Shown: in pieces, positions 22,797 through 25,265 of the stretch
Layout: every line of letters begins with the position of its first letter
How positions within the stretch are numbered: position 1 is the stretch's first letter
Origin: an uncultured Clostridia bacterium
GTDB taxonomy: Bacteria; Bacillota; Clostridia; TANB77; CAG-508
Length of the DNA stretch: 25,265 bases
NCBI GenBank assembly: GCA_947631315.1
Contig: CANRLA010000013.1
Location: 1-25,265 of the forward strand
Direction: 5' to 3'
Notes under the pieces: generated by a model
Databases searched by the model: none
What the model saw: only the letters and a program-made list of their open reading frames with translations
Told to the model about the DNA's origin: nothing
Made by a program: the position numbers and the translations under genes

Positions 22797-23651
22797 TTAT
22801 CCAAAAATTCCTCCTCTAGCATTTAGAGTATTGCTTCTTGGTGCTGCTGCTTTTGATGCTATTGTATTAGTAGCAGAATATAAAGATTTAGTAGGTGCAT
22901 ATGGACTCATTAAAACTCTTCCTACTCCTCTATATACATTTACTAGTCCTTCGCCACTTACTGCAGAACCAATTAAGCTTTTTGCTGAACGTTCTACTGT
23001 AAATTCCAAATTTGATGACCAACATACTGCTAAACTTCCATCTATTTTTAATTCTTCATTATTTAATTCTATTTCAACTAATTCGCTAAATGGTACATTA
23101 CTTTCTAAACATACAATACCTGTTCCTGATAGGCTAAGGTTAAATAAACCTTCTCCACCTGCTATTGCTGATGAAAAGTTTTTTCTAGATACTATATTTC
23201 TGTTAACAGTTCCTTCACATGCTAAAAACATTCCATCTTCTACTGCCATACCACTATTTCCCCATTCGCTTAAATCCTGCAATATTAAATATTTATATGT
23301 AGGTTCTAAAACTAAATATCCTTTACCAGTATATTCTGGTTTTACTGCTGATTCATTAGTAACTGCTCCTTTAATCATTTTTCCTATAAAATCACCTGCT
23401 CCTTTAATTCCTGTTGTAGCTGATATATTTCCCACACTCCATTGCATTGCACCTGCTTGTGTAATTATTGTATTTTCTCCATTTAGTGTTGCAATCACTT
23501 GGCGACGTCTTACTCCCATTTTTTCCATAAAATATTCAGATGCAGCATTCCATGGAGAAACACTTTCGTCCCTTAAGCTTTCTAAAATACTAAAACTTCC
23601 CATACTAGCGATTATTTTTCTATACTCATTTTGCAATTTTTTTATTTCCAT
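22797..23651 (-). CDS. AIM24-family protein
   Basis: This 284-residue protein fits the AIM24/TIGR00266 family: a beta-rich double-layered sandwich, with an Ala/Gly-rich stretch AGAMQWSVGNISATTGIKGAG, then KGYLVLEPTYKYLIL and GEGLFNLSLSGTGIVCLES. Bacterial members have no settled function. Mitochondrial Aim24 affects cristae. The last 40 residues are Ser/Ala/Asn-rich and probably disordered. AGGAGG lies 7 nt before the ATG. A promoter fits at 23775-23803. It stands alone between the tRNA and a divergent small gene. Confidence 0.85.
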   Translation of the reverse strand: MEIKKLQNEYRKIIASMGSFSILESLRDESVSPWNAASEYFMEKMGVRRRQVIATLNGENTIITQAGAMQWSVGNISATTGIKGAGDFIGKMIKGAVTNESAVKPEYTGKGYLVLEPTYKYLILQDLSEWGNSGMAVEDGMFLACEGTVNRNIVSRKNFSSAIAGGEGLFNLSLSGTGIVCLESNVPFSELVEIELNNEELKIDGSLAVCWSSNLEFTVERSAKSLIGSAVSGEGLVNVYRGVGRVLMSPYAPTKSLYSATNTIASKAAAPRSNTLNARGGIFG

Positions 23652-23774
23652 TTTTTATCCTCCTAAATATATATTCTGAAAAATAATATAGACATAATAA
23701 AAATTAAAATATATTTATTAAATTTCTTTCTCATTTGTTTTTATATTTCTAACTAAATAACGTCTATTTGCTTA

Positions 23775-23803
23775 AACATACCATTTTAGATATACATTGT
23801 CAA
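23775..23803 (-). promoter_or_regulatory. Probable AIM24 gene promoter
   Basis: On the minus strand, TTGACA (23803-23798), 17 nt, TATGTT (23780-23775). It implies a 5' leader of roughly 115 nt, in which nothing recognisable was seen. Confidence 0.55.
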
Positions 23804-23840
23804 TATTAAAAAGTACAGTAACTTAAATTGCTAAAAACTA

Positions 23841-23869
23841 TTGAAATATTATATTTTTTATTATATTCT
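23841..23869 (+). promoter_or_regulatory. Possible promoter of the deoxyribosyltransferase-like gene
   Basis: TTGAAA (23841-23846), 17 nt, TATTCT (23864-23869) in very AT-rich DNA, about 75 nt before the start codon. Confidence 0.35.
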
Positions 23870-23949
23870 ATGAACAATTATTCAGTAAAAATTATAAATA
23901 AAAAAAGATGTGTTTTATGGTTGAAAAAATCATTTTAAAGGAGAATATT

Positions 23950-24255
23950 ATGGATATAAAAGTGATAACAATTTGTGGAAGTATGAGATATTCAAAAGAA
24001 ATGATGAAAATAGCTGAAGAACTAGAGTTAAAACAAGGTTATGCAGTTATTCAATGTGTTTATAATGTAGATGGGAAAAAATATGAAGATGTTGATGCTA
24101 GTATTTTGGCTAAAATTCATAGAAAGAAAATTGACATCAGTGATGCAATATATGTTGTTAATATTAATGGATATATTGGAAATAGCACTAAAAATGAGAT
24201 TGAATATGCGAAACAAAACAATAAAGAAATAATATATCATGAACCAATAAATTAA
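23950..24255 (+). CDS. Small nucleoside 2-deoxyribosyltransferase-like protein
   Basis: This 101-residue protein has a Rossmann-like fold signature of the nucleoside deoxyribosyltransferase superfamily: TICGSMRYSKEMM at the N-terminus, a KIHRKKIDISDAIYVVN strand, then NGYIGNSTKNEIEYAKQNNKEIIY. Such small proteins occur in many bacteria and phages, and their substrate is not known. ATG at 23950 is preferred because AAAGGAG ends 6 nt upstream. The frame opening at 23908 lacks a site. The gene stands alone on the plus strand, convergent with comEA, with a terminator whose loop carries an insertion. Confidence 0.7.
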   Translation: MDIKVITICGSMRYSKEMMKIAEELELKQGYAVIQCVYNVDGKKYEDVDASILAKIHRKKIDISDAIYVVNINGYIGNSTKNEIEYAKQNNKEIIYHEPIN

Positions 24256-24263
24256 AATTATAT

Positions 24264-24356
24264 AAGCAAGTGAATGTATTTTGAAGTGACCCCAAAAAGT
24301 TAGACAAAAATGTTTAACAAGGAGGTTTCACTTCATTTACAGTCACTTGCTTTTTT
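24264..24356 (+). terminator. Terminator split by a small insertion
   Basis: AAGCAAGTGA (24264-24273) pairs with TCACTTGCTT (24343-24352), followed by a T tract to 24356. Removing the 54-bp element and one copy of its TTT duplication restores a compact hairpin with the extra inner pairs TGT/ACA. It ends the gene at 23950-24255. Confidence 0.8.
24282..24335. mobile_element. 54-bp miniature element with IS3-like ends (MITE-like)
   Basis: The terminal inverted repeats are TGAAGTGA (24282-24289) and TCACTTCA (24328-24335). A nested pair, GTTAGACA and TGTTTAAC, lies 9 nt in from each end. The sequence TGACCCCAAAAAGTTAGACA resembles the left end of IS3/IS150-group insertion sequences. TTT flanks it on both sides (24279-24281, 24336-24338), as expected of a 3-bp target duplication. 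No transposase is present, so any movement would need one supplied in trans. Confidence 0.65.
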
Positions 24357-24380
24357 GAATAACACAAGGTAACATTTATC

Positions 24381-25100
24381 TTAAACTGTTATTTTATCTT
24401 TTATATTATTAAACTTACTTTCTCCTATTCCTGATACATTTTTCAAATCTTCTATTGTTTTGAATTTACCATTTTGTTCTCTATATTCTATAATTTTTGT
24501 TGCTATGCTTTCGCCAATTCCGGGTAATGTCTGTAGTTTTTCTGAATTTGCTGTATTAATATTTACCATTACTTGTTTTTCATCTTCCTTATCCTGAGAG
24601 GCTGATGAAATAATTATTCCTTCTCCTGGTCCATCGGTCATATATTCAATTGCTTCTTCTCCATTTTCACTTATCTTTGATGTTTCGTTAATACTTGGTA
24701 TATATATTTGAACTCCATCTTCTATTACATAGGCTAGATTTACCTTTGTTAGGTCTGCTTCTTCAGTTTTGCCACCTGCTGAGTTAATTGCATCTATTAT
24801 CCTTGAGCCTTCTTCTAATGTTACTACTCCCGGCGAATTTACTTCTCCTATAACATGCACTGTAACAGTTTTTTTATTTTCTTTTATTCCAATTTTGCTT
24901 TCTTTTGATTCATTTATCTCATTTTCATCTATTAAATTTTCTTGTATACTATTTTCAATTATTAATTCTTCATCTTCTACATAGAATATTTTATATAAAA
25001 TTAACAATACTAATATTGCTAATATAAAGCCTATAAATATTATTATTATCTTTTGTTTATTGCTTAAATTTTTTATTTTATTTGATAAATTTTCTAACAT
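24381..25100 (-). CDS. comEA: ComEA competence DNA-binding protein
   Basis: This 239-residue protein (from ATG 25100) binds incoming double-stranded DNA at the membrane during transformation. It shows an N-terminal membrane helix, a spacer rich in Glu/Asn, a SLBB domain (TVTVHVIGEVNSPGVVTLEE, then INSAGGKTEEADLTKVNLAY, YIPS) and a C-terminal pair of helix-hairpin-helix motifs (NINTANSEKLQTLPGIGESI, DLKNVSGIGESKFNNI). ATG 25100 has AAAGGA 8 nt upstream. ATG 25124 has no site. The comEB/comEC partners would lie outside this window if present. Confidence 0.9.
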   Translation of the reverse strand: MLENLSNKIKNLSNKQKIIIIFIGFILAILVLLILYKIFYVEDEELIIENSIQENLIDENEINESKESKIGIKENKKTVTVHVIGEVNSPGVVTLEEGSRIIDAINSAGGKTEEADLTKVNLAYVIEDGVQIYIPSINETSKISENGEEAIEYMTDGPGEGIIISSASQDKEDEKQVMVNINTANSEKLQTLPGIGESIATKIIEYREQNGKFKTIEDLKNVSGIGESKFNNIKDKITV

Positions 25101-25146
25101 TTTTTCAATCCTTTCTTTAATCATTTATGTAAGTTACGGTCTAATC

Positions 25147-25179
25147 TTTTGCCATACATTCAATCTATATATGGCAAAA
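25147..25179. repeat. Inverted repeat upstream of comEA
   Basis: TTTTGCCATA (25147-25156) and TATGGCAAAA (25170-25179) form a perfect 10-bp inverted repeat with a 13-nt loop, about 45 bp before the comEA start. There is no U tract on the minus strand, so it is more likely an operator or leader hairpin than a terminator. The remaining bases to the window end hold no gene. Confidence 0.4.
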
Positions 25180-25265
25180 ATAAATTATTGAATTTTTTCG
25201 CTAGTTGAAACACCTTGATAGTGTAAGCTTAAAAATTAAAAAAAAAACTTATCGACACGAAATTA

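Noticed and set aside
22831..23679. Long plus-strand frame of 282 codons opposite the AIM24-family gene
   Set aside because: It is the antisense shadow of a well supported protein, with no ribosome binding site and no recognisable domain.
1..25265. CRISPR array, prophage, rRNA operon or diversity-generating retroelement machinery
   Set aside because: No regularly spaced repeats, phage structural genes, rRNA or reverse transcriptase were seen. The M15-type hydrolase at 4191-4871 resembles phage-encoded enzymes but has no phage neighbours.

Overview
The window is AT-rich (roughly a quarter to 30% G+C by eye), densely coded and carries sporulation genes (spoIIE, two CotF-like coat proteins, a YabE/SleB-type cell-wall hydrolase). 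That points to a spore-forming low-GC member of the Firmicutes, class Clostridia, possibly an uncultured gut lineage. The species cannot be named from the sequence. Most genes lie on the minus strand.

Layout from left to right: an AbrB/PIN toxin-antitoxin pair (139-792); a yraN-dprA-comM DNA-processing cluster (888-3783), in which dprA and comM each carry a one-base frameshift; an M15-type peptidoglycan hydrolase (4191-4871); two small CotF-like coat genes on the plus strand (5064-5580); an AI-2E-family permease and exodeoxyribonuclease III (5644-7615); a G5/SleB-like hydrolase (7724-8734); a plus-strand M23 peptidase (9164-10168); a deletion remnant of an Rpn-family nuclease/transposase (10387-11042); a pilin-like protein whose C-terminus is unusually GC-rich and resembles the variable lectin-like domain of diversity-generating-retroelement targets (11315-12611); tatD, acpS, a tail-anchored protein and a WG-repeat protein (12961-16535); spoIIE (16786-19218); a second M23 peptidase with no ATG, GTG or TTG start (19411-20412); topB (20490-22394); initiator tRNA-fMet (22636-22711); an AIM24-family protein; a small deoxyribosyltransferase-like protein; and comEA (24381-25100).

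The most interesting signal is a 119-bp element present twice (3921-4039 and 16552-16670, 116/119 identical), each time downstream of a minus-strand promoter and upstream of a minus-strand gene (comM; the WG-repeat gene). Read on the minus strand it holds a hairpin that covers part of a Shine-Dalgarno site, a 10-residue leader ORF (MRSLDFLSYL), and a 50-nt hairpin with a U tract that the leader ORF runs through. All three base differences between the copies keep the minus-strand RNA fold (two G-U wobbles, one in a bulge), while two of them would break the plus-strand fold. It looks like a dispersed transcription-attenuator or riboregulator, possibly mobile.

Other notable points are a 54-bp IS-end-like miniature element sitting exactly in the loop of a terminator hairpin, an apparently leaderless topB promoter, and a cluster of small gene lesions that may be real decay or assembly error. 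All calls come from reading the sequence. No database search or folding program was run.
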